Of a stretch of DNA of 64,000 bases, positions 1 through 8,166 are shown piece by piece; position 1 is the stretch's first letter, and each line of letters starts with the position of its first letter. The stretch is from Betaproteobacteria bacterium UBA1934. GTDB lineage: Bacteria; Pseudomonadota; Gammaproteobacteria; Burkholderiales; Rhodocyclaceae. The position numbers and the translations under genes were made by a program. The notes beneath the pieces were generated by a model. It worked only from the letters and a program-made list of their open reading frames with translations, did no database searches and had not been told where the DNA came from. The DNA lies in contig DDFG01000001.1 of assembly GCA_002337055.1 (NCBI GenBank), forward strand, positions 457,250 to 521,249. Direction: 5' to 3'.

Positions 1-33
1 TTTGCCGGCGGGCGACACCGGGAAAGGCACACT

Positions 34-432
34 ATGAAGCTCACGCTGGGTGTGCGTGAACTGGTCGAAGAGGCCAGCCGCGCCATCGAAACCATCCCTC
101 AAACACAGGCAGCCGCATGGCTGGATGATGCCGATGTGCAGTTTGTCGATATCCGGGATGTCCGCGAATTGCAGCGCGATGGCATGATTCCGGGCGCTTT
201 CCACGCGCCGCGTGGCATGCTGGAATTCTGGGTCGATCCCGAAAGCCCTTATCACAAGCCTGTTTTTGCTTCCGGCAAACGCTTGGTGCTGTATTGCGCC
301 AGTGCCTGGCGATCGGCGTTGGCAACCGCACAACTGGCGCGTATGGGCTTGCCCAAGGTATGCCATATGGAAGGTGGATTTTCAGCGTGGAAGCAGGCCG
401 GACTGCCGGTGATTTTCCCGACGAAGGATTAA
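34..432 (+). CDS. Rhodanese-like domain protein
   Basis: A 132-residue single-domain rhodanese-type protein, probably a cytoplasmic sulfur-transfer or sulfane-sulfur binding protein. After a short N-terminal helix the fold signature DVQFVDIRDVRELQ is followed by the active-site loop LVLYCASAWRSALA, where the Cys (about residue 88) is the expected persulfide-carrying residue, and by the closing motif GGFSAWKQAGLPV typical of the family. An AAAGG ribosome-binding site lies about 8 nt before the ATG. It converges on the downstream glycosylase gene with a 4-nt overlap of the stop regions. No signal peptide is seen. The physiological partner cannot be told from context. Confidence 0.9.
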   Translation: MKLTLGVRELVEEASRAIETIPQTQAAAWLDDADVQFVDIRDVRELQRDGMIPGAFHAPRGMLEFWVDPESPYHKPVFASGKRLVLYCASAWRSALATAQLARMGLPKVCHMEGGFSAWKQAGLPVIFPTKD

Positions 433-932
433 CCCTTCAACGCGGCCTGCCATCGCGCCAGCTTTGCCTCGAAGGGCAATGCCGCGTGCGCGGGGCTGCT
501 TGAAGGCAGGCGGATACATCTGAGCGGCCGCCCGGCCACTGATTTGCCCGCATGCTTCCGAAAGGTCGATTCCGCCAATCCGCCGTTGAACAGCACGGTG
601 TCGATGGCCGGGTGGGTGGCAAAAAAGCCGGCGAAATCATTCACGACCTGCGTGGCCGGATCGATGGCGGCATCCAGACTGCCTTGCCTTTCGCAGCTAT
701 ACAACACGTCCCACAGTGCAATGCCATGGTATATCAGCGTTGTCGCCCGTTCTTCGTAGGGCAGTTCCGTCAGCGGTTCGCCGAGGGCCTCACCGAGAAT
801 CGGCCAGAACAGGTTGCGGGGATGAGCATAGTACTGGCCGGCGGTGAGAGAAGCCTCACCGGGCATGCTGCCCAGGATCAGCAGCCGGGCATTGGGCGAG
901 GCGATCGGCGGAAAGCCGACGATGCGCGGCAT
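429..932 (-). CDS. DNA-deoxyinosine glycosylase (uracil-DNA glycosylase superfamily)
   Basis: A 167-residue protein with the uracil-DNA-glycosylase superfamily layout: the N-terminal motif LLILGSMPGEASLTAGQYYA (a GxxPG-type catalytic loop), then HPRNLFWPILG, and the C-terminal motif RLPSSSPAHAALPFEAKLARW (the SPA/H leucine-loop region). This pattern matches the small family annotated as hypoxanthine (deoxyinosine)-DNA glycosylases, which start base-excision repair of deaminated adenine. Substrate preference cannot be read from the sequence alone; a mismatch-uracil glycosylase is the alternative. It lies 2 nt downstream of hpnE on the same strand and is probably co-transcribed with the hpn genes, although no functional link is evident. 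Confidence 0.85.
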   Translation of the reverse strand: MPRIVGFPPIASPNARLLILGSMPGEASLTAGQYYAHPRNLFWPILGEALGEPLTELPYEERATTLIYHGIALWDVLYSCERQGSLDAAIDPATQVVNDFAGFFATHPAIDTVLFNGGLAESTFRKHAGKSVAGRPLRCIRLPSSSPAHAALPFEAKLARWQAALKG

Positions 933-934
933 GG

Positions 935-2164
935 CTAAACTTCCAGAATGGCGCGGGCGGCGCGCAGTCCGCTGCGGACGGCGCCTTCCAGCGTGCCTGG
1001 GTAATCGGCCCAGGTGTAGTCGCCGGCTCGCCAGAGGCCGGGCAGGGCGGTGACGACCTGCGGCCGGTTCAGACCTGGGCGACAGGAGAACGTGGCGCGT
1101 TTCTCGCGCACCACGCCATGCCAGCCCCGGGGGGAGGCGAAACCCAGTTCGGTGGCGAGTGAGTCAAGCAGGGCGCGGTCATCGAGGTTTTCCCATTCGC
1201 CATGCCCGGAGAAAACGCCCGCCATCAGCCTGTCGTCGCGCTGGATTACCCATTGCCCGTGTCTGCCCTGCAAACCCAGCATCGGACACGGGAGACGGAA
1301 ACCGGCGGGCGGCGTCAGATAGACGGTGCCGATGGGTTCAAAGGCGAACGGGCAATCTTCTCCCAGCAGTTTGGCCGCGTGCTGCGGTGCCGTGGCGAGG
1401 ATGGCTGCCGCGAAAGGTTCGCCGTTGATCCTGACGCCGCAAAGATCAGGTGCCAGCGCATGCACGCGGCAGCCGAAGCGGATATCCGTATTGTGCTGGC
1501 GCAGCCAGCGCCACGCCGGTTCCGGCAGCAACTGCCCGAGCGGAACGCGCGGCAGCAAGAGATCGGTATCTTCGCGCCGCGGGCTGCCGAGACTGTCGCG
1601 CAGCGTGTTGGCAAAAACCTGGGCGGAAGCATGTTCAACAGGGGTGTTGAGGGCGGCCAGGCAGAGCGGCGCCCAGAGGTGCCGCCGTAGAGCGCTTGTC
1701 TGGCCGGCACCGGTCAGCCAGTCGGCGACGGTGGTGTCGCGGGCCAGTCTGAACTGCTGCCATTTCAGGCCTTGCATCCAGCGGGCGGTGGCCAGTTTTT
1801 CTCGCCAGCCGACGCCTTTCGCCGTGAGCAGACCCGCGGCAAGATTGAACGGGGCGGGCCAGGGGGGCAGGCGCAACTCGAAACCGGCGTTGTCGCGCAA
1901 CCACAGCGGCTGCCGCTGGAGCAGCACGTCGGGGTCGGCGCCGATTTGCCGCATCAGCGCCAATGTGTCGCGGTAGGCGCCGAGCAGGATGTGCTGACCA
2001 TTGTCGACCTGGCGGCCGTCGAGCGTGATCGTGCGGGCGCGGCCACCCAGCACGCGACCGGCTTCGAACAGCGTTACCGCGCGACCGGCGGCGACCAGTT
2101 CGACAGCTGCCGCGATGCCCGCCCAGCCGCCGCCGATGACTGCTATCCGGGGCGTGTCGGCCAT
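935..2164 (-). CDS. hpnE: Hydroxysqualene dehydroxylase HpnE
   Basis: A 409-residue FAD-dependent amine-oxidase/phytoene-desaturase-type protein. The N-terminus carries a Rossmann dinucleotide-binding motif (IAVIGGGWAGIAAA) with the following E of LFEAGRVLGGRA, and the C-terminus has the second FAD motif GLWRAGDYTWADYPGTLEGA. In the HpnCDE route it reductively converts hydroxysqualene to squalene, the precursor of hopanoids. The start codon overlaps the hpnD stop codon by one base (TGATG), so the two are translationally coupled. Family assignment rests on the motifs plus the diagnostic neighbourhood of HpnC and HpnD. Confidence 0.93.
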   Translation of the reverse strand: MADTPRIAVIGGGWAGIAAAVELVAAGRAVTLFEAGRVLGGRARTITLDGRQVDNGQHILLGAYRDTLALMRQIGADPDVLLQRQPLWLRDNAGFELRLPPWPAPFNLAAGLLTAKGVGWREKLATARWMQGLKWQQFRLARDTTVADWLTGAGQTSALRRHLWAPLCLAALNTPVEHASAQVFANTLRDSLGSPRREDTDLLLPRVPLGQLLPEPAWRWLRQHNTDIRFGCRVHALAPDLCGVRINGEPFAAAILATAPQHAAKLLGEDCPFAFEPIGTVYLTPPAGFRLPCPMLGLQGRHGQWVIQRDDRLMAGVFSGHGEWENLDDRALLDSLATELGFASPRGWHGVVREKRATFSCRPGLNRPQVVTALPGLWRAGDYTWADYPGTLEGAVRSGLRAARAILEV

Positions 2165-2997
2165 CAGGCGAATACCCAGGTTTTCCAGGCGATCCAGATC
2201 TTGCGCAAAGGCGTCAGGCTGATGCGCTGGTGCAGCACCCGAAAATCCTCACGCCGGATTTCGTCGAGCACGGTCCGGTAAATCGCCGCCATGATCAGGC
2301 CGGGACGCTGCGCCTTGCGGTCTGCTGCCGGCAGCTGCGCGAGCGCCTGCGCGTAGTAGTGTTCTGCACGCTCTACCTGAAAGCGCATCAGCGCGGTGAA
2401 ATTGTCGGAATAGCGGGCGTTCAGAATGTCCGCCGCCGGAACGTTGAACTGTTTCAGTTCTTCCACCGGAATGTAGATGCGGCCACGCCGGGCGTCTTCG
2501 CCAATGTCGCGAATGATGTTGGTGAGTTGAAAGGCTATGCCGAGGTCATGTGCATATTTCTGGGTCTGGCGGTCCTGGTAACCAAAAATCTCGGCCGCAA
2601 CCAACCCAACCACGCTGGCGACCCGGTAGCAATAGAGCTGCAAGCCCTTGAAATCGAGATAGCGCGACTGGGTCAGGTCCATCTCCATGCCATCGATGAT
2701 TTCCAGTAGCCATTCCTTCGGGATATTGAATTGCCGGCCCGCAGCCTGCAACGCCAGCCCGACCGGGTGTTCCGGCTGGCCGTCGGCGATGCGGACCACT
2801 TCTTGTCGCCACCAGGTCAGCTTTGCGGCGGCGATGGCGCTGTCGCTCGTTTCGTCGACCACGTCGTCGACTTCCCGGCAGAACGCATAGAAGGCCATGA
2901 TGGCGCGGCGCCGCTCGGGGGGCAGGAACAAGAAGCTGTAATAGAAGGAAGAACCGCTCTGGGCGGTGCGTTCCTGGCAGTACTGGTCGGGCGACAT
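2164..2997 (-). CDS. hpnD: Presqualene diphosphate synthase HpnD
   Basis: A 277-residue trans-isoprenyl diphosphate (squalene/phytoene) synthase. Both Asp-rich Mg2+-diphosphate motifs are visible: REVDDVVDETSD near residue 45 and NIIRDIGEDARRGRIYIP near residue 165. It condenses two farnesyl diphosphates to presqualene diphosphate, which HpnC converts to hydroxysqualene. It lies 22 nt after hpnC and overlaps hpnE, forming the operon hpnC-hpnD-hpnE. No hopene cyclase is present in the window, so the downstream hopanoid genes must lie elsewhere if they exist. Confidence 0.95.
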   Translation of the reverse strand: MSPDQYCQERTAQSGSSFYYSFLFLPPERRRAIMAFYAFCREVDDVVDETSDSAIAAAKLTWWRQEVVRIADGQPEHPVGLALQAAGRQFNIPKEWLLEIIDGMEMDLTQSRYLDFKGLQLYCYRVASVVGLVAAEIFGYQDRQTQKYAHDLGIAFQLTNIIRDIGEDARRGRIYIPVEELKQFNVPAADILNARYSDNFTALMRFQVERAEHYYAQALAQLPAADRKAQRPGLIMAAIYRTVLDEIRREDFRVLHQRISLTPLRKIWIAWKTWVFA

Positions 2998-3019
2998 GAT
3001 GAATTCGGGAATGCGAAGC

Positions 3020-3829
3020 CTACATTGTAAGGCTGCGGCCGGCGATCACGAGCCAATCCCAGGCAGCCAGACGCGGACGATGGCGGAACACGTCGCCGCC
3101 GACAGCTTCGATGCGCTCGAGAATCCGGAGCCCGCCTTGCACGGTCAGGCGGATTTCCCACCCCAGACGGCCGGGGAGCGCACGTGCCAGCGGTGCGCCG
3201 GAGAGCATGAGCTGGCGCGCCCGGTCGACCTGAAAAGCCAGCAGCGCCCGCCACTGCGGCGATAGACGCGCGGCGGCGATATCCGCCTCGGCGACATCGA
3301 AGCGGGCAAGCTCTTCCAGCGGCAGATAGACACGGTCTTTGGCCCAGTCGATGGCGATGTCCTGCCAGAAATTGATCAGTTGCAGAGCCGAGCAGATGCA
3401 GTCCGATTGCCGTAGCGACTCGGTATCGGTGCGGCCGCACAAGTGCAGCACCAGCCGCCCAACCGGATTGGCCGAACGGCGGCAATATTCGAGCAGTTCG
3501 GGGTAGTCGGCATAGCGCGACTGACGCACGTCTTGTGCGAAAGCATCGAGAAGATCGCGGAATAATCCGATGGGCAGCGCGTGATCGGCGATCACCGGCG
3601 CGAGAGCCTTGAACAGCGGTGAAACCGGCGGCTCGCCTCGTTCGATGTCTGTTAACGCCTGCTGGTATTCGGCCAGCGCCGCCAAACGTTCATCGGGCGA
3701 GGCGGTGCCTTCGTCGGCAATATCGTCGGCGCTGCGCGCGAAGGCGTAGATGATTTCGATGGGCCGACGCAGCCGGGCGGGCACCAACAATGAAGCAACC
3801 GGGAAATTTTCGTAATGATCGACAGCCAT
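3020..3829 (-). CDS. hpnC: Hydroxysqualene synthase HpnC
   Basis: A 269-residue squalene/phytoene synthase-family enzyme, first gene of the hpnC-D-E operon. It has the paired Asp-rich motifs RSADDIADEGTASP and NFWQDIAIDWAKDRVYLP and begins with MAVDHYENFPVASLL, a typical HpnC N-terminus. The two Asp-rich motifs differ from those of HpnD, consistent with the paralogue that turns presqualene diphosphate into hydroxysqualene. Its start lies only 42 bp from the divergent tRNA-Leu gene, so the operon promoter must overlap the tRNA promoter region. Confidence 0.93.
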   Translation of the reverse strand: MAVDHYENFPVASLLVPARLRRPIEIIYAFARSADDIADEGTASPDERLAALAEYQQALTDIERGEPPVSPLFKALAPVIADHALPIGLFRDLLDAFAQDVRQSRYADYPELLEYCRRSANPVGRLVLHLCGRTDTESLRQSDCICSALQLINFWQDIAIDWAKDRVYLPLEELARFDVAEADIAAARLSPQWRALLAFQVDRARQLMLSGAPLARALPGRLGWEIRLTVQGGLRILERIEAVGGDVFRHRPRLAAWDWLVIAGRSLTM

Positions 3830-3871
3830 GGCGGCGAAGTATAAACCGCTGGTGGTAGAATCCGGCCTCGC

Positions 3872-3956
3872 GCGGACGTGGCGGAATTGGTAGACGCACC
3901 AGATTTAGGTTCTGGCGCCGCAAGGTGTGCGAGTTCGAGTCTCGCCGTCCGCACCA
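3872..3956 (+). tRNA. tRNA-Leu (anticodon UAG)
   Basis: An 85-nt class II tRNA. The acceptor arms GCGGACG and CGTCCGC pair, the anticodon arm is CCAGA-TTTAGGT-TCTGG giving anticodon TAG, there is a long variable arm, the T-arm has GTTCGAGTC, and CCA is encoded. A TAGAAT element about 10 nt upstream (3856-3861) is a plausible -10 box. Confidence 0.97.
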
Positions 3957-4060
3957 AGCAGAATCAAAACGCTGGCTGATCAGATCCGCATGGCGATGCG
4001 CAGATTTCACCCCGGAAGAGACTTTCTGCTTGCCCCGAGTGACGATGAGCCCTTGTCTGA

Positions 4061-4786
4061 TCAGGGCCAGCCACCCGTGAAGTCGATAACCTGACCGGTG
4101 GTAAAGGGCGAGCGGCCCGAAACCAGAAAAGCGATCAACTCGCCGATTTCTTCCGGCTTGCCGAGGCGTCCCATCGGAACAGTGTCGGCAATTTTGCGGG
4201 CGCCGACCGGGTCGTCGATATAGCGGGCGCGGGGGTAATAGGCTTCGCTATATAAATAGTTCGGGGCCACGACGTTTACCTGGATGCCAAACGGTGCCGC
4301 TTCTTTTGCCAATGCCAGCGCGAAAGCGCTTGTGCCGGCGCGTACAGAGGTGGCCACCGAGAAGCCGGGTTCAGGCTGCCGGTAGCGTGCAGAGGTGACG
4401 AAGACAAAGGTGCCTCGGCGGTTTGCCTTCATCGATGGCAGCAACAGTTGCGTCAGGCGCCAGGGAAAGATCAGCAGCGCTTCGACACTTTCCCGCAGGG
4501 TTTCGAGCGACACATCTTCAACTGGACGCGGTGAATTCGGGAATACGTCGTTGGAGATGCATGCGTCAATCGTCAGATCCCGTTGGCGCAATTCGTCGGC
4601 AATTGCATCCGGAGTCTGCGCGCGCAGGGCGATGGTGCCGGGATGGCTGGCCTCAAATGCGCGCGCCGCCTGGTCATCGACGAATCCACAATCGTGGCAC
4701 GCGAGCTGGTGCCTTTCGCGGAGTAGTATGGGTACGCTGCCAGGGCCAACATATTGGTTGGCGTGAGTGAGTAGTAGCGTGGTCAT
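4061..4786 (-). CDS. Halohydrin dehalogenase-like SDR protein lacking the catalytic Tyr
   Basis: A 241-residue short-chain dehydrogenase/reductase-fold protein. The ATG at 4786 is chosen because a strong AGGAGGT precedes it; the frame stays open upstream but without a site. Instead of the usual GxxxGxG cofactor loop it has LTHANQYVGPGS, matching the T-x4-(F/Y)-x-G signature of halohydrin dehalogenases, which bind halide in place of NAD(P). Further family-like stretches are CISNDVF, VAPNYLYSEAYYP and the end TGQVIDFTGGWP. The triad S-x12-Y-x3-R is met for Ser132 and Arg149, but position 145 is Ala (codon GCC at 4352-4354). Classical epoxide/halohydrin chemistry is therefore doubtful; a non-catalytic or altered-chemistry homologue is likely. 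It is third in a tetR-thioesterase-SDR array, 112 nt after the thioesterase. Function unknown. Confidence 0.8.
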   Translation of the reverse strand: MTTLLLTHANQYVGPGSVPILLRERHQLACHDCGFVDDQAARAFEASHPGTIALRAQTPDAIADELRQRDLTIDACISNDVFPNSPRPVEDVSLETLRESVEALLIFPWRLTQLLLPSMKANRRGTFVFVTSARYRQPEPGFSVATSVRAGTSAFALALAKEAAPFGIQVNVVAPNYLYSEAYYPRARYIDDPVGARKIADTVPMGRLGKPEEIGELIAFLVSGRSPFTTGQVIDFTGGWP

Positions 4787-4898
4787 GCGATACCTCCTGA
4801 CGCATGAGGGGCGATTCGGTCGTATCCAGATGCCTTTGGAAGCTATTCTCAGGTTGGATATCTGCAGCGGCGCGCCGAGCAGGTGCAGTTCGGTTCCG

Positions 4899-5336
4899 TC
4901 AACACAACGCCTGCAAGGCGTGCAGGGTGGTCTCTGCGATTGGAGAGGATCTCCGGGTCTCACCATTCACATGCACGATCACCGTGCTGGCGGTGGCGAC
5001 GCAGCGCTGATTTTGAAAGATGGCTTGTTCCAGGGTGATGGAACTGCGGCCGATACTGGCGATGCGCGTGCCGATCTCGACTTTGCCGGGCCAGGTGATT
5101 TCGTTGCGAAAATCGAGTGTCAGCCGAGCGATGACAAAAGAACAGCCAGGGGCCGCCAGCGGCCGGGCGGGGTCGTATAACAACTCGACGCGTCCGTCCT
5201 CCAGAAAGGTTGAAAACACTGCGTTGTTGACGTGCCCTTGGCGGTCCGTGTCGGCGTAACGGAGCTTGCTTTCGGTGCGCAACGGAAAATCGGCGAGCGC
5301 GAGCGGTGTTTGGGTATCGCGATTGTCATCGGGCAT
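4899..5336 (-). CDS. Hotdog-fold acyl-CoA thioesterase
   Basis: A 145-residue hotdog (4HBT-type) protein. The segment LRYADTDRQGHVNNAVFSTF with the catalytic-type Asp (YADTDRQGHVNN) is the family signature; it is followed by VELLYDPARPLA and a C-terminal strand pattern typical of YbgC/FcbC-like thioesterases. The ATG at 5336 has GGGAG about 7 nt upstream; the open frame further upstream runs antiphase through tetR and is not coding. It lies 13 nt after tetR on the same strand, so it is probably controlled by that regulator. The acyl-CoA substrate cannot be inferred. Confidence 0.88.
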   Translation of the reverse strand: MPDDNRDTQTPLALADFPLRTESKLRYADTDRQGHVNNAVFSTFLEDGRVELLYDPARPLAAPGCSFVIARLTLDFRNEITWPGKVEIGTRIASIGRSSITLEQAIFQNQRCVATASTVIVHVNGETRRSSPIAETTLHALQALC

Positions 5337-5349
5337 GGCATTCTCCCTA

Positions 5350-5937
5350 CTAGGTTGCTGAGTCAGCGTTTGCAAGGCGCGCGACTGCCTCGCGGCAGAC
5401 GGCAAGAACGTGTTCGGAAAGCGCGGGATCGTCGACGGCACGCGCCAAACCGATTCCGCCAATGCACAAGGCCATGAACGCGATGGCGTCGTCCTGCTGT
5501 TGCAACGGGGCCGATTCGTCGCCGCAGATCGCCGACAACGATTTGGCCAGTTCCCGGGTATAGGCCTGCCGAAAAGCCGCGCTCCCGCGGGAGGCGTCCG
5601 AAACCAACGCGGCCAGCGCGCAGCTATCGGCAACGTCGTCACGATGCGCTGCGGTCAGATAACGGCGGGCCAACCGACCCAGGCGTGCGGGCCAGGATTC
5701 ATTGCGAGGTTTGCCAACCCAGTGCGGACGATTTTCGAGCAGCGCATGGCGTAACGCGGCGACGGCCAGTTCGTCCTTGTTGGCGAAATGCGAATAGAAG
5801 GCGCCGTGAGTCAGTCCGGCGTCCTGCATGACCGGTGCGATGGCCGCACCCGAGAGGCCTTCGACCCTCAGCCGCACAGCGCTCGCGTCGAGAATGCGGT
5901 GGAGGGAAGCTTCCTTGAGTTCGACGCGGCTGACCAT
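5350..5937 (-). CDS. TetR/AcrR family transcriptional regulator
   Basis: A 195-residue one-component repressor. The N-terminal TetR helix-turn-helix is clear: ILDASAVRLRVEGLSGAAIAPVMQDAGLTHGAFYSHFANKDELAVAAL (recognition helix near GLTHGAFYSHF). The C-terminal ligand domain is the type often found with acyl-CoA or quaternary ammonium responsive regulators (LVSDASRGSAAFRQAYTRELA), but the ligand is unknown. It is first in a unit with the thioesterase and the halohydrin dehalogenase-like SDR and divergent from tag. A perfect inverted repeat 10 bp upstream of its start is the likely autoregulatory operator. Confidence 0.9.
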   Translation of the reverse strand: MVSRVELKEASLHRILDASAVRLRVEGLSGAAIAPVMQDAGLTHGAFYSHFANKDELAVAALRHALLENRPHWVGKPRNESWPARLGRLARRYLTAAHRDDVADSCALAALVSDASRGSAAFRQAYTRELAKSLSAICGDESAPLQQQDDAIAFMALCIGGIGLARAVDDPALSEHVLAVCREAVARLANADSAT

Positions 5938-5947
5938 GTCAATATCG

Positions 5948-5963
5948 CATGATATTTATCATG
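5948..5963. promoter_or_regulatory. Candidate TetR operator (7-2-7 inverted repeat)
   Basis: CATGATA-TT-TATCATG is a perfect 16-bp palindrome in the AT-rich 128-bp intergenic region between the divergent tetR and tag genes, 10 bp from the tetR start. Size and location fit an autoregulated TetR operator. A weaker ATGA-N6-TCAT element follows at about 5980-5993. Confidence 0.6.
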
Positions 5964-6065
5964 TGAAATATCTTTTCATATGATGATTGTCATGTCAAAT
6001 TCGGGTCGCCAACGGCGTCGGGACTGACGCTTGGCGATACACTGTTGTCTTTGGAGGGAACATTG

Positions 6066-6641
6066 ATGGAACGCTGTCCCTGGTGCGAAGGCTTCGACCT
6101 CTATCGGGAATACCACGATACGGAGTGGGGGGTGCCGCTACGCGATGACCGTGCGCTCTTCGAGCTGTTGATTCTGGAGGGCGCACAGGCCGGACTTTCC
6201 TGGGCGACCATTCTGAAGAAGCGGGAGAATTATCGGCGGGTATTCGACGGTTTCAACCTAGAACGAATCGCGAACTACGACGAGAACAAAATTGCGGCGC
6301 TACTGGCCGATCCGGGCATCGTTCGCAACCGCGCCAAGATCGCTGCCGCGATCGGAAATGCCCGCGCTTATCTGGCACTATGTTCGCAAGGGCGAACGTT
6401 TGGCGATTTCGTGTGGCAATTCGTCGAAGGACAGCCGATCCGGAACCGATGGGCATCGCTGAACGACGTGCCGGCGCGGACACCGCAATCGGATGCGATG
6501 AGCCGGGCGCTGAGCAAGGCAGGCTTCAAGTTCGTTGGCTCGACCATCTGCTATGCGTTCATGCAGGCGGCGGGGATGGTCAACGACCACTTGATTACCT
6601 GTCCGCGACACGACGAGATCGATGCGATGCGGGTCTCGTGA
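6066..6641 (+). CDS. tag: DNA-3-methyladenine glycosylase I
   Basis: A 191-residue enzyme that excises 3-methyladenine from alkylated DNA. The start ATG at 6066 is supported by GGAGGG 7 nt upstream and by the conserved N-terminus MERCPWCEG, which supplies two of the zinc-binding Cys; the partner ligands appear as His in YHDTEWG and in the C-terminal VNDHLITCPRH. Family motifs include WGVPLRDDRALFELLILEGAQAGLSW and the SxALSKAGFKFVGSTICYAFMQA segment. Length matches Tag of Escherichia coli. Divergent from tetR; whether the TetR operator also affects tag is not known. Confidence 0.95.
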   Translation: MERCPWCEGFDLYREYHDTEWGVPLRDDRALFELLILEGAQAGLSWATILKKRENYRRVFDGFNLERIANYDENKIAALLADPGIVRNRAKIAAAIGNARAYLALCSQGRTFGDFVWQFVEGQPIRNRWASLNDVPARTPQSDAMSRALSKAGFKFVGSTICYAFMQAAGMVNDHLITCPRHDEIDAMRVS

Positions 6642-6702
6642 TGCTTTCAACTGGATGCAATGCCGGAGCGTCCCGGTTGCAAGCCGGCGAAAGACCGTTC
6701 GC

Positions 6703-8166
6703 TTAGCCGCTCCGGCGCATGCTTGTGGTATCGGGGTCGGCCGGCAAGCGCGGCAGCACGACACTGACTTCCAGGCCGCCCTCGCGGCGGTTTCGCAGCG
6801 CCAACGTGCCGCCGTGCGCGTACACAATGTTGCGCGCGATGCACAAACCCAATCCTGTTCCCCCGGTTTCCCGGCTGCGCGAACCCTCAAGGCGATAGAA
6901 GGGTTCGAACACTTTTTCCTGTTGGTCCTCGGGAATGCCGGGCCCATCGTCCGCAATTCGCAGCCTGAGTTCGCCTGGGCTGTCTTCTAGGATGACCCGG
7001 GCCCGGCCACCATACCGGATGGCGTTGTCGATCAGGTTGTTCAGGCAACGTTTCAGCAGCGGCGCCATGCCGACAACGGGTTGGGTCGTGGTCCCCTCAA
7101 GGCTGACCGCTTTACCCAGTTCCGCGTGGTCGGCCTGTATGCTCTCCAGCAATGCCACCATGTCGACCGGTTGTCGGACCTGCCCGGCATCGAGGCCACG
7201 CAGGAACTCCAGCGCGCTGCCAACCATCTGCTCCATCTCATGCAAATCCTTTTCGAAGCGCTTTCGCTGTTCGTCGTCGTCAAGCATTTCCGCCCGCAAG
7301 CGCAGGCGGGTGATCGGAGTTTTCAAATCGTGCGACATCGCCGAAAAAATACGGTCGCGATCGTCGATGAGGCGTTGCAGGCGCGATTGCATGCGGTTGA
7401 AGGCGCGGGCGGCCAGCTTTACTTCGCGGGGGCCGTTTTCGGGCAGTGGCGCACGATGAATGTCTTCACCCAATTGATCCGCCGCTTCAGCCAGCAGGTG
7501 AAGCGGGCGCGTGACCCAGCGTACCGCCAGGTAGGACAGCGCCAGAACGGCCAGAAGCAGAATGAGCAATGTGGACAGCAGACGTATTGGCAGGCTCGCC
7601 GAAGTTTGCGCCACAAGCGTTTCGAAGGTGACCCAAGCGCCGTCCCTAAGTTGCACCTGGACGCGGAAGGTGTTGCCGAAGTCGGGAGATGCGTGATCAG
7701 GCGAGCCGCGGTACATGCCAGGTACGAACTCCTTGCCTTCCCGCATGGCCCGGCGTCGGCCGTAACCCGATCCGGGGCCTCGCGCCTCGACCGGAGCCGC
7801 GTCGGCAACCGCGATGCGGATAGAGCGTTCGTCACCCAGTTCCGAGTGCAAGATCGCGGCAAACATGCCTGCCTGCATGCCGGCGACCGAATTGTCGGTT
7901 GTGGCCATGGGAGTCTGGTCCAGGCTGACCACCTGCGGCGGCACATTGATTACGCTGACGATGCGCGCTCTTTCGGCGGGATTGAGAGAGTCGAGCAGTT
8001 CAACTGTGTCGGCGATCCTTTGCGCGGATTGGAGGCCGATCGATCGAAAGAGCAATTGATCGCGCTCGGCGAAGTTGATAGCCGCGCTGAGCAACTGAGC
8101 GACGAGCAGTCCCGTCAGCATCACGCCGACCAGGCGCCAGAAGAGAGATTGAGGCCACAGGGTCAT
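6703..8166 (-). CDS. EnvZ-type sensor histidine kinase
   Basis: A 487-residue inner-membrane kinase. It has a transmembrane helix near residues 10-30, a periplasmic sensor region rich in Gly/Arg around residues 120-150, a second membrane helix (IRLLSTLLILLLAVLALSYL, about 190-210), HAMP, the phospho-acceptor motif FSAMSHDLKTPITRLRLRAE with His279, an N-box NNLIDNAIRYG, and the ATP-lid motifs DDGPGIPEDQ and GGTGLGLCIARNIV. The start overlaps the response-regulator stop by one base (TGATG), so the pair is translationally coupled. The signal is unknown; the divergent small secreted protein is a possible output. Confidence 0.93.
   Translation of the reverse strand: MTLWPQSLFWRLVGVMLTGLLVAQLLSAAINFAERDQLLFRSIGLQSAQRIADTVELLDSLNPAERARIVSVINVPPQVVSLDQTPMATTDNSVAGMQAGMFAAILHSELGDERSIRIAVADAAPVEARGPGSGYGRRRAMREGKEFVPGMYRGSPDHASPDFGNTFRVQVQLRDGAWVTFETLVAQTSASLPIRLLSTLLILLLAVLALSYLAVRWVTRPLHLLAEAADQLGEDIHRAPLPENGPREVKLAARAFNRMQSRLQRLIDDRDRIFSAMSHDLKTPITRLRLRAEMLDDDEQRKRFEKDLHEMEQMVGSALEFLRGLDAGQVRQPVDMVALLESIQADHAELGKAVSLEGTTTQPVVGMAPLLKRCLNNLIDNAIRYGGRARVILEDSPGELRLRIADDGPGIPEDQQEKVFEPFYRLEGSRSRETGGTGLGLCIARNIVYAHGGTLALRNRREGGLEVSVVLPRLPADPDTTSMRRSG

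Noticed and set aside
3956..4031. Possible terminator after tRNA-Leu (AAGCAGA ... TCTGCTT)
   Set aside because: The arms are more than 60 nt apart and no U-tract follows, so a terminator cannot be supported.
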